Shown piece after piece: positions 24,701-36,629 of a stretch of 64,000 nucleotides of DNA (positions are counted from its first letter, which is position 1; each line of letters begins with the position of its first letter). The stretch comes from Fistularia commersonii (taxonomy: Eukaryota; Chordata; Actinopteri; Syngnathiformes; Fistulariidae), in the NCBI GenBank assembly GCA_037954325.1, contig JBBMNZ010000001.1, positions 20,937,258 through 21,001,257 of the forward strand. Direction: 5' to 3'. The translations under genes were made by a program, and so were the position numbers. The notes below the pieces were generated by a model that saw nothing but the letters and a program-made list of their open reading frames with translations, did no database searches and was not told where the DNA came from.

Positions 24701-26379
24701 TAAGGTCACTTGTGATGATCGCCGTGCGAGTCTGTTTTAATGGCACGTTGGAAGATGAAGGTGGCACTAAGTGGGTTGTGATAAAGGTCACCGCCACCGG
24801 GCAGGAGAAAACCGGGACGTCAGATGGTTTTTAAGAGTGTTTAGAAGTGGGAGACAACTAACGCATGAAGCCATGGTGTGCAGGGTGTGTACGACTGGAG
24901 AGAAACATAATTCAATACATATGTGTGTGCGTGTGTCAGTGTGCGTGTGCTTACACATGCACAAACAATATGCTCCATACATTTTCCATGTAATCCTTTC
25001 TGTGATAAGGATCAGCTCTGCAGATGAGGGAGTGTTTGCCTGTTAAAGGGCATTGATGGCTTCATAGTGTGCTCCAGATTACTTCATCAACTGAAGCTTG
25101 ATACCTGTTTTGGAAAGTGGGTTGTGCAATTCTACAACGCCTGGCCTGGGAGGGAAACGTTACATTTAGATTAGGAGAAACAGGGAAGCTCGTCGGAGCG
25201 TCGCTGTTTATGGCTGAAAACTTTTATGTGGTTAATCAAATCAATGTGTTTTCTTTTCCCCGCGGCTGGATGAGCTCGCGGCGGGCCCTCTCCGACTTGA
25301 CTTGGAGTATTTGAGTTGAATACTATCAGAAGATAGATCTCTAGCCATGAGTTGCCGGTGCTGAGCGGCGCAAGCTCCACCGCAGCTCGACGATTCACCT
25401 TTGTCCATTTCTCGGCAAAGGCGAAAAAAAAACAAAGATAAATGAAAGACAGACAGACCTGTCTTCGATGCTCTCAAGCTTTTCAGAGCCCCCTTTGCTG
25501 GCAGAGTGATGCGTTTTTTGCTTCAAGGAGCTCACTGATGTGAGAGATACATCATAGCACTCTGATGAAAAGTATTTCCGAGCACACAATGTCCCGCGGT
25601 CTCGATGGGGAGACCTGGGTGGAGATTCTCACACACTCGGTCTCTGCCTCCGAGCTGCACGAGACCGAACCGCATCGTCGGACGTGGCATTCCTGTGTAC
25701 TGTATAAGATGCAATTGAGTGAAATTATAAATCTGATTCAAAATTGTGATTTTCTTTTTTTTTTTGATAACTAGCCTCATCTTCACACAAGAGAGGATCA
25801 CAAAGATGATTCATTGTATCTCATTAGGCAAAGTATGAAACTCAGGGTTAATAATTAATGTGGGAACAGGCAATTAATGTCTGATGCTTTCAAGGGAGCA
25901 TCGTGTGCATCTGGGACCCAGTTCTTCTGGTCGGCTCAAGAAGACCTCCTGCGAAACATGCTCCACGGTGTCACTGTAAATCACATATCGCTTTGCCAAC
26001 AGCATGTCAACATGCCCCTCATTGCGTGTTTCCCGGGGTAGTGGCGACGCCTGACAGGTGTTTTATGTGGCTGATATGGACCTGAGCTGACAAGAGCAAG
26101 ATGTATTTTGTTGAGTTTCGGTGGTATCCCACAACTTAAACATTCCCCAGTGCTTTCTGTAAACATTTATCTTCTAAAAAAATGCATTTTTATGGCATTC
26201 TAATGAGGTAAAATAACATGTTGTCAGTCATTTCTCACTCACAAATGATACTTCTGGCCTTGTGGACTTACAACCTTTTTCAGTCCTCGCAGAAGGTGCT
26301 CCAGAATGGTGGCGGAACGGGTGGTGCAGGATCGTCTCAGAGATCACCATTCATCCATAAAACACTAAACACACATATA

Positions 26380-26384
<5 letters not shown>

Positions 26385-26422
<38 letters not shown>
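26385..26422 (+). repeat. (TA)n microsatellite
   Basis: A TA array of about 38 bases, self-complementary and able to extrude as a cruciform. Confidence 0.97.
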
Positions 26423-26425
<3 letters not shown>

Positions 26426-27659
26426 GTACGGTATAATTGTATGTTACATGTATGCATACAGCCATCATTATTTTCATAACTCTTGTATATTTTTAGTATA
26501 TGCTGTATAGTCTGTATATTAACACATGTATTGTACATGCATGTATATTTGTCATATCTCCATCTTGATCTGAAAATGCCTGTTTAGGGAGCAGATACAT
26601 GTCAGCGCTAGCTAGCTAGATATCCTTTACTCAAAGACAGATGATTAGATAGTGTAGTAAAATGTCCCTATGCATCATATCTTGGACCCAAAAAGCGGTT
26701 TGTCAACATGTCGTGGCAGAAATCCTAGCAAGCAGAGAAATTGTTCGAATTATACTGAGATAGAGTAAACACGCCGGAGAGGTTGGTAGATGAAATTACA
26801 AATGTACTGGAAGAAAAAGGAACTGGGATAAAACAAACATCAAAATCACTTCCTTGGAGCCTCAGCAGTATTCGAAAAACCTGCACGTTATGCATATTGT
26901 TAACGTATCATAAATCCATCGCCACTCACTACTGATAGACAGCCACAGGGATGATGATACAGGATGCAGGTAGGAACTCGTTGTTCAGTAGGAGTCACAG
27001 CAACAAATGTATGTTTGTGTAAGAGGGGGGTGCTCAAAACAGATGCCATGAGGTTTGCAGATCATGCCTGTGTAGCCGGTGTTATATTTACATGCACCGC
27101 AGCTGTGTTGTTCTGCTCCGTGCAAACAAGTGTGATCATGGCGAGGCAGTCTGCGGGATGGTGCTGGCATGAACTGGCTGAGCCACAAAAAAAACTGGGT
27201 AATGAAACCAGAACAATTTGAGGCCGACAAAGCTAATTAGGATTAGAGGAATTCTTAGTTGTTTGTCATATCAATATTTTATTGAAGATATTTTCCCCCC
27301 TTAAATAGGTGCGATAAGAAGTCAGTTTGTGAACTTTTACTTTTTAGTTTTTTTTTGTGTCAACTTTGCTATATCCCCTAGATGAGAACAAAGTTGAGGA
27401 AACCTAAAGAAAAGTTTTTTTTTTTGTTTTTTTTTTCTCAATGTATTAGTAGAAAACCTGGAATGTCCTTTTATTATGACTTATTCTATTGGTCGGCCCT
27501 TTGCCAGAGACTTTGTTATGGCATTGGGTTAATAAACTGGGATATTATTGTGTGCATCCTGGCTTTTACTGGTGGCTTCACAGCAGAGGGGGTTGCCGTG
27601 CTGATGATGCAAAACACAAATGCCTATTTCTGAAACACTGTCATTGAGCAAGTGATGCC

Positions 27660-27790
27660 CTGGTACACGACCGGGTCAACGTCCAGGTATATGAGCAGGA
27701 TCCTAATGCAGACATTCACTCGCTCCTCACTCTGTCATTCACATGCCTGTACAATTTAGGGTCCCCCAGATAAACTCCTCCTTGCACAAA
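27660..27790 (-). mobile_element. V-SINE-like SINE fragment
   Basis: The complement reads GGGGACCCTAAATTGTACAGGCATGTGAATGACAGAGTGA, matching the central part of the V-SINE-like copies in this window (compare 15.2 and 61.8 kb). Head and tail are missing or too decayed to place. Confidence 0.5.
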
Positions 27791-28595
27791 TGCATATGCT
27801 GATTGTTTTCTACATTGAGAAGATCCCGGCTTGTAACGCTTTGCCTCTCTCTTCCAATCCTACTGTCACTCCGCCCGCCGCCGCTGAGTTTCCTCTTTAC
27901 ACTGGAATTAAAGCAATCCAGAAAATTGAGACTGTATCGCAGATAATCCCATTGGATTTACTGTCAGGATTACACACAGGGGATTGGACTCAGTGTGAGA
28001 AATCACTTCTTCTCTCACAAAATAACAAGCCTCCGCCTGTTCCTCTCTACCTTCCGTCTTCTACATAAATATGTGCAGAGTACGAGTCAACCCCATTGCA
28101 CTGTGGGAAATGTTAATCATGTTTTTATTCATGTTGATTTTAACCTAAGTGAGCTTAAAGCGCTCCTCTGTCTTTGTTTTTATCAGCTGTCGGCTGCACT
28201 CATCCATACGCCATTCTTTTGTTTCTTTACGGTCTGCTTCACATTTTTCTTTCATTACTTTTTTTTTATTTCTTTCCCTTCATTTATCTCGTGGTTTCAA
28301 AATTTTCATTGTCACAACCCTCCATCTTTCACTTATCTCCATTCCGGCTTCCGATATAATTAGGGCCAAAACCTGAGATTGGGCCCTCCAGATGAAAATC
28401 ATAATTGTATTATGAATTGATGTTACTTTAAATGAAAATGACATGGAGGGTCATCTTCGCACCGGCACTCCTCCTCCTCCGACGGTACCTTCTCCCCCAA
28501 AGCCATTAGAAGTCAATATTTCAATGTTAGCAGATATCTGTTTGCACTGCTGTTGGTGGTGAGCCGTCCTATAAAATGGCAAATGGTTTCCGCTG

Positions 28596-28745
28596 ATGGA
28601 GCGATTTCACACGTCGCGGTTTCAAAGCACTTTACAGTGGATAGCTAGTGGTGTTCTACTTCAGTATGCAGACAGGGGGAGCCGGGAATCGAACCACCAA
28701 CCGTCCGCTCTCCCAACTGAGAGGCAGCTGCTCCATCTCGGTCAT
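28596..28745 (-). mobile_element. tRNA-derived SINE (second family), minus strand
   Basis: On the minus strand CTCAGTTGGGAGAGCGG is a good A box and GGTTCGATTCC a perfect B box (about 28696-28686), followed by CGGCTCCCCCTGTCTG. The other end has TTTACAGTGG and CAAAGCACTTTAC, the usual tail part of this fish SINE type. The tRNA-like head is not a functional tRNA because the acceptor stem does not close. Confidence 0.7.
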
Positions 28746-30104
28746 TTCTTCCCCCTCATGCTTTCCGTGATAAATGCCAGAGTGATGAAACCCAACATAT
28801 AAACTGATGAATACATAAATAGGACCAAAGTGGCTGTTTGGTGTTCTGTCAATGTGAGAAATATGGCTAATTGGTCAGACGTATTTCCTACTTATTTAAT
28901 TAAAGCCCTCAGTTTCCAGTGCACTTGGCTGCATAGAATTGCACGCTGCTTTAAATGGATGCAACTGAAATTCCTTAACCGCTTCCGCCGGAGACTGTTG
29001 CACGGCTGTACCTCGGCTGTAAGACCGTGAATGACCCCCTGGAAACATTAATAAACTTCCTTTACCACCTTCGACCCGCTTTCGAGACTCACTCGCGGTC
29101 GCGGGAGCAGCTGCTCGCCGGCAGTGCCTTTGTTTGCAGAGGAGGCGGGCTTCGCCTCATGGAGCTTGTTGAAAGTTGACTCCTCTTGGAGGGAGACAGA
29201 GGGAAGGTGCAGCGCGCCAGCAGGGTTAGTCCATAGCCGCAGGTCAGGACTGCAGCTCACTCCTCATAAAACAATCTCCCGAGCTCCCGGTGATCACGGA
29301 GGACTGCGGGCGAACGGCGCAGATCTACAGGGATTTTCTGATGGTTGATATTTATAATTAGTTTTATTGTTGGAGCAGAAAATCTCCAGAAACTCCAATC
29401 AGCTCTGAAAAGAGCTTTATCTTACCGCAGGTGACCTGGAAACCAAAAGCGCTGTGAACACGTGAATATGTAGCAGAAATAAAGGGCTCTAATAACATAA
29501 TGTGGAACAATTTGCCGACCTGATTTCGAAGAGCAGCCGTCAATGGGGAAATAGTCAAAGATGATCGTCGATCAAAAGTAATATGGCCCCGTGTAATGAA
29601 GTTCTGTGTCAAGACCAAATGATTTGATCTCTGCAAGTTTAATGCTGTGGAAACATTAGAATGCCAGTAGATTAATTCACTGACAACAACAATTGTGAAT
29701 AATGAAATATGCCTCGCCTTGTCTTCTGCTCCCAATACAATCAAGTGTGGTCATCCTCGTTGTCGCAAAATATTCTTTCATTTTGGCTCGGACTGTGTAC
29801 GGGGTCTTGAGTCACTGGTGTCTGACTCCAAGTCTTTAATTGTTGTTTTGAGTTGAGTTTAAGAACTCAGTCCATGTCCTGTGACTTGTTTTAGGTGTTG
29901 TTACTGAAGCCACATTTCTGTTCAATAAAGCATTCGATACCTACTGCAGCTGAAACATGAAATAATATAACAGCTTTTGATCCTCTATTCAGCCCAAAGC
30001 AATGACCACGCTATTATTATATGTGTATTACTGTACAAAACCAGTAGTGATAGTCTGTTCTACAATATCAGACTCATATCAATGATAGTTATAATAATAA
30101 TAAC

Positions 30105-30365
30105 GGCTGCAAAGTGGTGCATTGGTCACACAGCGAGAAGGTCCCTGGTTGGATTCTCACTGGGGCATCTTTCTGTGTGTAGTTTCCATCTTCTCTCCAT
30201 GTCTGCGTGGGGCTCCACTGAGTTCCTCAAAACAGGTTCACTGGAGATCCTACATTTCCTAGACATGTGAATGTTGCTATATTTGGCCCCTGTGACAGTA
30301 TCCTGACCGGTCCTGAAACCCCACCTCCTCGCCCAGTGGCAGCTGGGCAAGGAGGTGGGCCACCA
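30105..30365 (+). mobile_element. V-SINE-like SINE, diverged
   Basis: The head CAAAGTGGTGCATTGGTCACACAGCGAGAAGGTCCC is followed by TGGTTGGATTCTC (B box with one change), then TGTGTGTAGTTTCCATCTTCTC and the 3' domain with CCCAGTGGCAGCTGGG. It is more diverged than the 12.0 kb copy. Confidence 0.7.
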
Positions 30366-32072
30366 GACAGAAGAGGACCACCAGACAATTGGGATTTTGT
30401 TTCTCGGCATCCTCACCGTCTTTGTTTTTTAATGCAAAAAGAGCAAAGTACAAGTGTACGCATTGGATAACCGCTGTCCGCCTCCATGTTTGTTCCTATT
30501 TCAATGTGTTTACACTTGATACTTGATACCTCGAGTATCAGCACTCTGAGATCATTTACAATAACCCGATATTTTTCATATGAAGTTTGCCTTTGATAAT
30601 GGCCATCAGAGAGACCATATATCTGTAACTAAATGGCAAATGTAATGTACTGATTCTTTCACCATTAAGAAATACCGGAAGGTCCAAAAATCTGCAATTA
30701 GTAAGTGTTTATGTAATGTTTTCAGCTCTGCAGTCCAAAGGCTTTGTATAGGACAATATCCAGAACCATTTCTATTTTTAATTGCTTGGTAGCAAACAGG
30801 ACTCAGGTTCTCCAGGTGACGTGGTCCTCATCCAAGCCTGGACCCGTTAGAGAAATCTGAATGAAAATCTGAGAAAAAAAAACATGCAGGATGTGTGATC
30901 CCGGGGTCCGTTTGTCGGGTTGCTATCAAATCTTTTATTAATCTGCGTTAACACGGGAGGTTTTATCGCTGCCCCAAGCACATCCATCAGTCCTTTTGTT
31001 GTTTTGTACGCATTCCAGTATCGCACATGTGATGTGTGTTTTCATTTCCTAGGTTTCATTTGAACGTCCACCGAAGGGAGTGGGCTGCGGCGGCAGTGCT
31101 TTTCCACAGCATCAAACAAACCAAACAAAACATCTGAATCTTCATTCTTTGGGGCAAAGTGCTTCGTTGGCAAAGGGACCGTATAGCATGGGGGTCTGCT
31201 TTCTTTCCACGGGGTTCATCCAGGTCCCGTTGATACAACTGGCCCGAAATTAAAAGATAAACACTCTCTGATGTTGTTCACCCCGAGAATTTTCCAGCGT
31301 TCATTTACTTACAGAGTCGGTGGTGTGTTTGACGGCTTAAGCCACGCATCCACGTTGTCGACCCTTTTCCAGGACAGACGGTTTATCTCGAGGTTTATTT
31401 GTTTTCGCGCCTGTTATGTCGTGCAGGATTATAATTTTCTGGAGGAAGCGCCTAAATATTTACCCTTTCTGATTTGATAGATCCTCATTTGTCCCCCCAC
31501 CTCTCCGCAGCCTTGCCCGTACCGTGCATTTGCACACAGCAGGCTTTGACAGATAATCTCTGCATCATCCTGGGCCCGCTCTCTAAATGAAGGGCCTCTC
31601 AGGTGTCCTAGATCTGCACTGGACTTGCTCTACTTTCTCGGGGTCAGGTACATATGGTAGGGAGGGTATTACTGTAGAGTGCTATAAAACATTTGTGGTG
31701 GAACGTGTCTCTGCAGTGGGAGGCTTTCATGCTGTTAAAGATTATTTTTAGCCAAGAATGAAAGGATGTCAGAACTTTCGGCGTGCTAATAGTGTTGACG
31801 ATGTTGGTGTTAACGCTCTGCGGGACAATTCGGTGGCTCTCATTAGTAGAAAAAACAAGAGGTAAGAGTTTAAATGCGCTGTTTGTCAACAATCTGTTCC
31901 TTCTGCTAGCGGCTTACAGTAAGCAGATATTATCCTTTTCAGCCCCGTAATGAGTCCTGGTTTGTGCTCAGCGGTTCGCAGACACGACCGCACGTCTTCA
32001 CACCGCCTCTGTCAAATCAGTCACTGTAAAGTCAACACAACCTGCGAAGCCCCAGCTTTCTTGTTTGCACTT

Positions 32073-32076
<4 letters not shown>

Positions 32077-32116
<40 letters not shown>
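32077..32116 (+). repeat. (GT)n microsatellite
   Basis: A GT array of 40 bases. Confidence 0.97.
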
Positions 32117-32118
<2 letters not shown>

Positions 32119-34950
32119 GTGGACGGTTGGCGGGTGGTGTGGGTGGTTATGATCGTGGATCCTCATACATGCGCAAGCCCACACAGCCTCGAGAAAAAAA
32201 AAAAACACCCACTCTCCGTTTTCCCGGGCACCTGCAAACAGCAGGGACGCGATAAACCCTCCGGCCTTTCAGAAACATCGTCATATCATTAGCTTTTACC
32301 TGAAAGCCGGTTTGTCACTTTGCAAGCCCGCATGAGCCTGGAATTAATACACCGCTTCTATTATTCTGCAGTGCCAAACAGACACCGTCGGATCAGATTA
32401 AACCACCGTGTTTGTCCTGAAATCAAACTGTTCTGTTCAAAGTTAGTCTGTGTGTGTCATATCATGAAAACAAAACTGGAAAAAGAATATAGCAACTTGT
32501 TTAACTTGAAGGCTGCAGAAGTCGGGAGCAAGCTAGAACTTTCCCCGAAAAATGACCTCCACACTAGCTTCAGGTGATCGTATCGCACAGCGTAAAATGG
32601 AACAATTCCATTATCAGATGTGTGATTTCCCAGATGCTTTGATAGACATTACGTTTGTATTATCATTATTAAAGTGATGACATTTTTGCCGTCTTCCCTG
32701 GCTGCTCCCATTGTCCACCTTCAGGGGTTCAATTAACCCCCTCACTTCGTTGTGAGGCGTCCAAGCCTTTGTAATTACCAAACCACTTTTATCGACACCT
32801 CCGCACATATAGTACATCCTTGCTCACCTACCGGTCAGAGCAGGGTTGAGTAAACACCAGACGTGCGCTGACAGTGGAGGCAAAGAGGGCTCTACCTCCC
32901 ATGAGCTAAATCAATCAGCGCATCTCCAGTGGGGCCATGAGGAGGCTGCCGGCCTGCCGGGTTCAGAGGTTATTGCTTTTTTTCACAGAACAGAACAACT
33001 GCTTGCTCCAAAATGCTGTGCGGGCTTCGTCCCGAGCCTGAAAAGAAAGAATGGGATTTGTCCTGATTTGGATACGATGTAAGATGGCGGAGCTGGCCGC
33101 TGCGCTTACGGCTGAGGGTTCCGGTGTTGATCAATGTCAGAGACACATTATAACAGATTTGGCGTGTGATATTAGGTGGTGTGTCTCCGTCTTCGTTTGA
33201 CATCAACCGATGGCCTCACTGCCCTACCTCGCATTTTCCACTTTAAACCCAGAGAGGAGATAATATATTTTACATAAACAGCATGTAAACCAATTTCACC
33301 AAGGCCTGTATTTTGACTACAAATCTTCTCCTGTCATCCCTTCATAATGAACCTCATTATCTCATTGTGCTGTAAGCCAGACCCCTGAGATAAGCCTTGC
33401 CCTTGACTTGTTTGATGTGTAAACAGATAAAACATTCGGTCATTGATCAAACAAGCTACTGTAAGTGCAGGTGGAAAATTACATGTATCATGGTGCAGCA
33501 GCTTGAAGAGAGGCAATTGAAAAAAACATAATGAGTTTGTGTTTGCTACAACCTGAAGTTCTTCACCACATGTTCCATTTAAAACACTCATTTGCCTCAC
33601 AAAATATATCAATTCTCAATTGCAATAGTGGCTAATAGGCTCTAATATATCCATACTAGTACTCGAGCTCAGGGTTTTACTGCTGCAGCCATACATTAAA
33701 TACGCTGTAGAAGTAAAATACTTATTGACTTCTCAAGATAGTGACCTTGTCACAGGATCCCTGGAAACACGGCAGTAGCAATAGACACACACACACGAGC
33801 GACAAACACAGCTGTCACACACGAGTGCGCCGTACTCAGTTGAGGAAATACAACGTCAATAAAAAAACAACAGTAATGGTAATCCAAACCATGTCAGCTG
33901 CTACACCTTTGACGACGCTCGCCGTTTTCCTTTGCTCGCACAACATTGGCTCAAAGTAATGAGCTCGTAACAATGACGGTCTGTATATTCAAAAGCATTT
34001 TTCGAATTCAATTCTAACACGCCATGAAACTGTCAGTCGTAGTTCTTGATATATCTACACAGGTAGATCATGGGGACAAAAAAAGGATTACTGACTTAAC
34101 ACTGAGATCCTGCAATCACAATGTGAAGTACAGAATTCTCCAGTGTAATGTCAGGTTTAGGGAAAAGGTTAAGTGGCATCTTATTCAAGCTTAGCTGGCT
34201 GGCTATTTTATACATTTGGGGAGGTCAATAGATGCGGTGATATTTTTCTTTTATATTGACTGCAGCCCCTGATAAATTTCCACCCAGATTATTAACTTTG
34301 TTTGGAACCAACAGCGGCGTCACTGCTGTTGGTTGTATGCACATTTTAAATAATGGAAGAGGAGAGATTGAGGCTCAGTAAATTGTATTAAAGCTAACAA
34401 TAAACCAATAAGAGCGGCGGCTGGTGTGTCAGGAAATTGCGGGCATCATAAATTAACAGTTAATGCGGTGACTGGCTTGTAATTGGCAATAACGGAGGGA
34501 TCCTCCGCTCTCAGCCATGGAGGAAAGATGGAGGAAGAGTGGCATATTTTCGGCTACCACTTTGTTCCGAAGTGCAAGGATTAATCTTGTCAGCTGAGCA
34601 GGTTCACTGGGATCTAGTTACTTTGAGCCTCGATGGACCCTTGTTACATGAAGTGTATGTAAATTGGGCAGTGGAGCCGCGGAATTAATGGCGAGGGTTG
34701 AGGAGTGAGACATCCGTTCATTATGCTGTGTGAGATCTAGGTGTATCTCCAAGTCTCACTTTTGAATACACTCCATCATTAAGGCTGCTGTTCCAGTCTG
34801 TCAAAGGTGACGGGTATCAATAAATCATAGACGCTCACAGAATGAAGTGCTTACGAGCCAGAGTAATGTCGTCCCAACATCCGTGCTGAACCAAACGGGT
34901 TATAAATCATGACCCGTATTTCTGTGGGAAGGGGTGACTCCTACCTTAGA

Positions 34951-34980
34951 AAAAACAAACAAACAAACAAACAAACAAAA
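34951..34980 (+). repeat. (AAAC)n repeat
   Basis: About seven AAAC units. Confidence 0.9.
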
Positions 34981-35394
34981 ACAAGAGTTTCCTCACCCGA
35001 TGAGTCAATTTTAATGGAAAAGTGGAAACTAACCGAACAATACTGCACCTTTCAGCAGCATGATGGGGGTGCACTGTGTGCTTGGCTGTTGTCAACAGAC
35101 TCAGATTTTCCATCTTAGCCTTTGTGAGATGTTTCTAAAATGTGAACCCTTTCCATTCAGTTCTGACCAGATATGTTTAGTCTGACAATGTGACTCTCTG
35201 CAAGCTGCACGTGTGTTGCATTGTGCGCATTCCTGTGCATGTCTTTGAAAGGAGGGCTGTAGTTTTGTAGCCATCAGCATAGAACAAGATGATGCAACGC
35301 AGAGCACTAAGTCCCCGGCTGTCATCTTGTAAACACATGGCAAATCGATATAAGTCGCAAACATACAACAATTCAGAACTGACATTTGTATTCT

Positions 35395-35622
35395 TGGGCA
35401 GCACAGTGCTGCAATGGTCAGCGCTTCCGTCACGCAGCAAGAAGGTCCCTGGTTAGAATCCTGACCTTTCTGTGTGGAGTCTTCATGTTCTCCCCATGTT
35501 CTCCTTCAGGTTTTCCAGTTTCCTTCCCCTTGGACAAAAACATGTTGGAAGGTCGTTGGAGACCATCAATTATCTCGACATGTATGTGCTGTGTGGATGA
35601 CAGAGTGAATGGTTCTATGCCC
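35395..35622 (+). mobile_element. V-SINE-like SINE, 5' part (split copy)
   Basis: The head GGCAGCACAGTGCTGCAATGGTCAGCGC, B-box-like GGTTAGAATCC and body TGTGTGGAGTCTTCATGTTCTCC are present, ending at GAATGGTTCTATGCCCC. The matching 3' part resumes at about 35836, so the copy is split by about 215 bases. Confidence 0.75.
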
Positions 35623-35624
35623 CG

Positions 35625-35835
35625 ATAAAACCTGTCTACAGAGGTTTCTTAGTTATCCAAGTCATGCTTAACTCTTTTTGAAAAATGCTTTCAGATAACT
35701 GATCTTGAATTTCTTCCCTCGAAGATATTTCACCTCTCATATGAGAGGCTTCTTCCGTTTAAATTCTTCAAATCCATTTGCCGCGAAAAGATTTTGACAA
35801 GAGCTCCTTTTTATAACGTGAATGCTTGGACTGAT
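35625..35835. mobile_element. Dispersed repeat inserted in a SINE
   Basis: It contains AGGTTTCTTAGTTATCCAAGTCATGCTTAACT and GAAGATATTTCACCTCTCATATGAGAGGCTTCTTCC, words of a very common unclassified fish repeat. Related words occur at 52.5 and 57.5 kb and, on the other strand, at 4.6 and 5.9 kb. It separates the two parts of a SINE copy. Confidence 0.6.
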
Positions 35836-35935
35836 GTCTCTAAATGTGGACCTGTGATCCAATTGTCCAGGGAGTCCCAGCCCTCTCGCCCAATCATGGC
35901 TTGGATGGCCTCTAGTCCTCTCAGGACCCTGAATT
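35836..35935 (+). mobile_element. V-SINE-like SINE, 3' part (split copy)
   Basis: TGTCTCTAAATGTGGACCTGTGATCCAATTGTCCAGGG is followed by CTCTCGCCCAATCATGGCTTGGATGGCCTC, the 3' domain that continues the copy ending at 35622. Confidence 0.7.
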
Positions 35936-36629
35936 AATGTGTTATTAAAAACATGTGTTGTCCACACACGTGCATGCATGCATTCCAATAGTGTATTGCC
36001 CAATAACTGTAGTGTATCCGTGTGTTTCATTTTTGTTTTAATTAGTAATCAAATTTGTCAAGAATTGCCATTAAACTGCCATCAGTAGATCATCCCTGAC
36101 ACACAGCCCAGAAGCGTTAAGGCTCTTTGCTCATCTTCGCATGTCTTTCCCTGTCTGCCCGTCATTTCTGGTCATGTGACATCTTAACAGCCAATCAATG
36201 CAGCCGCACCCTCATCACAACAAGGATGTTCAACTGGCTCATGGCATTTGTTGCGCTTGTTGTCAACCTCTGGTGCTCACAGAAATCCACCCAAGTCCTG
36301 TAGTTTTATTTGTATAGCAATATATCCTTTTTTTTAAAAACAAAAAAAAGAAATGTGTCCAGATATGTCACACTGTCTTATTCGCATTTTGTGTGTTTTT
36401 TTTTTTTAATTGCATATTCATGCCTCTCTGCTCTCTTGGTTATGACCCATGCATGCAAATTGTCCTCCAAATATGATAATTCTAAGCCTCTGGTATCATC
36501 TTTTAAATTTTCCCCATCTGGTGCCACTAGACAAACAGATAATGACACATCCTCCCCAGCATGTTGGAAGAGTAGTGTTGCAGCAGCTGCTCAGCTGACT
36601 GTTCGAATAAGTTTCATCTTCATAGTTGA

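Larger units (their letters stand above)
24701..35394. other. Long non-coding stretch, possible htr1d first intron
   Basis: Besides two SINE fragments, one diverged SINE and microsatellites, the DNA lacks recognisable elements and genes. Short AT-rich homeodomain-type words (TAATTA, CAATTAA) recur, for example near 25850, 27230, 28890, 29670 and 34450. If the CpG island serves htr1d, this would be intronic. Confidence 0.4.

Noticed and set aside
23850..24800. Overlapping 90-160 residue open frames on both strands
   Set aside because: They lie in a CpG island where stop codons are rare, have arginine/proline-rich chance composition, and show no domains.
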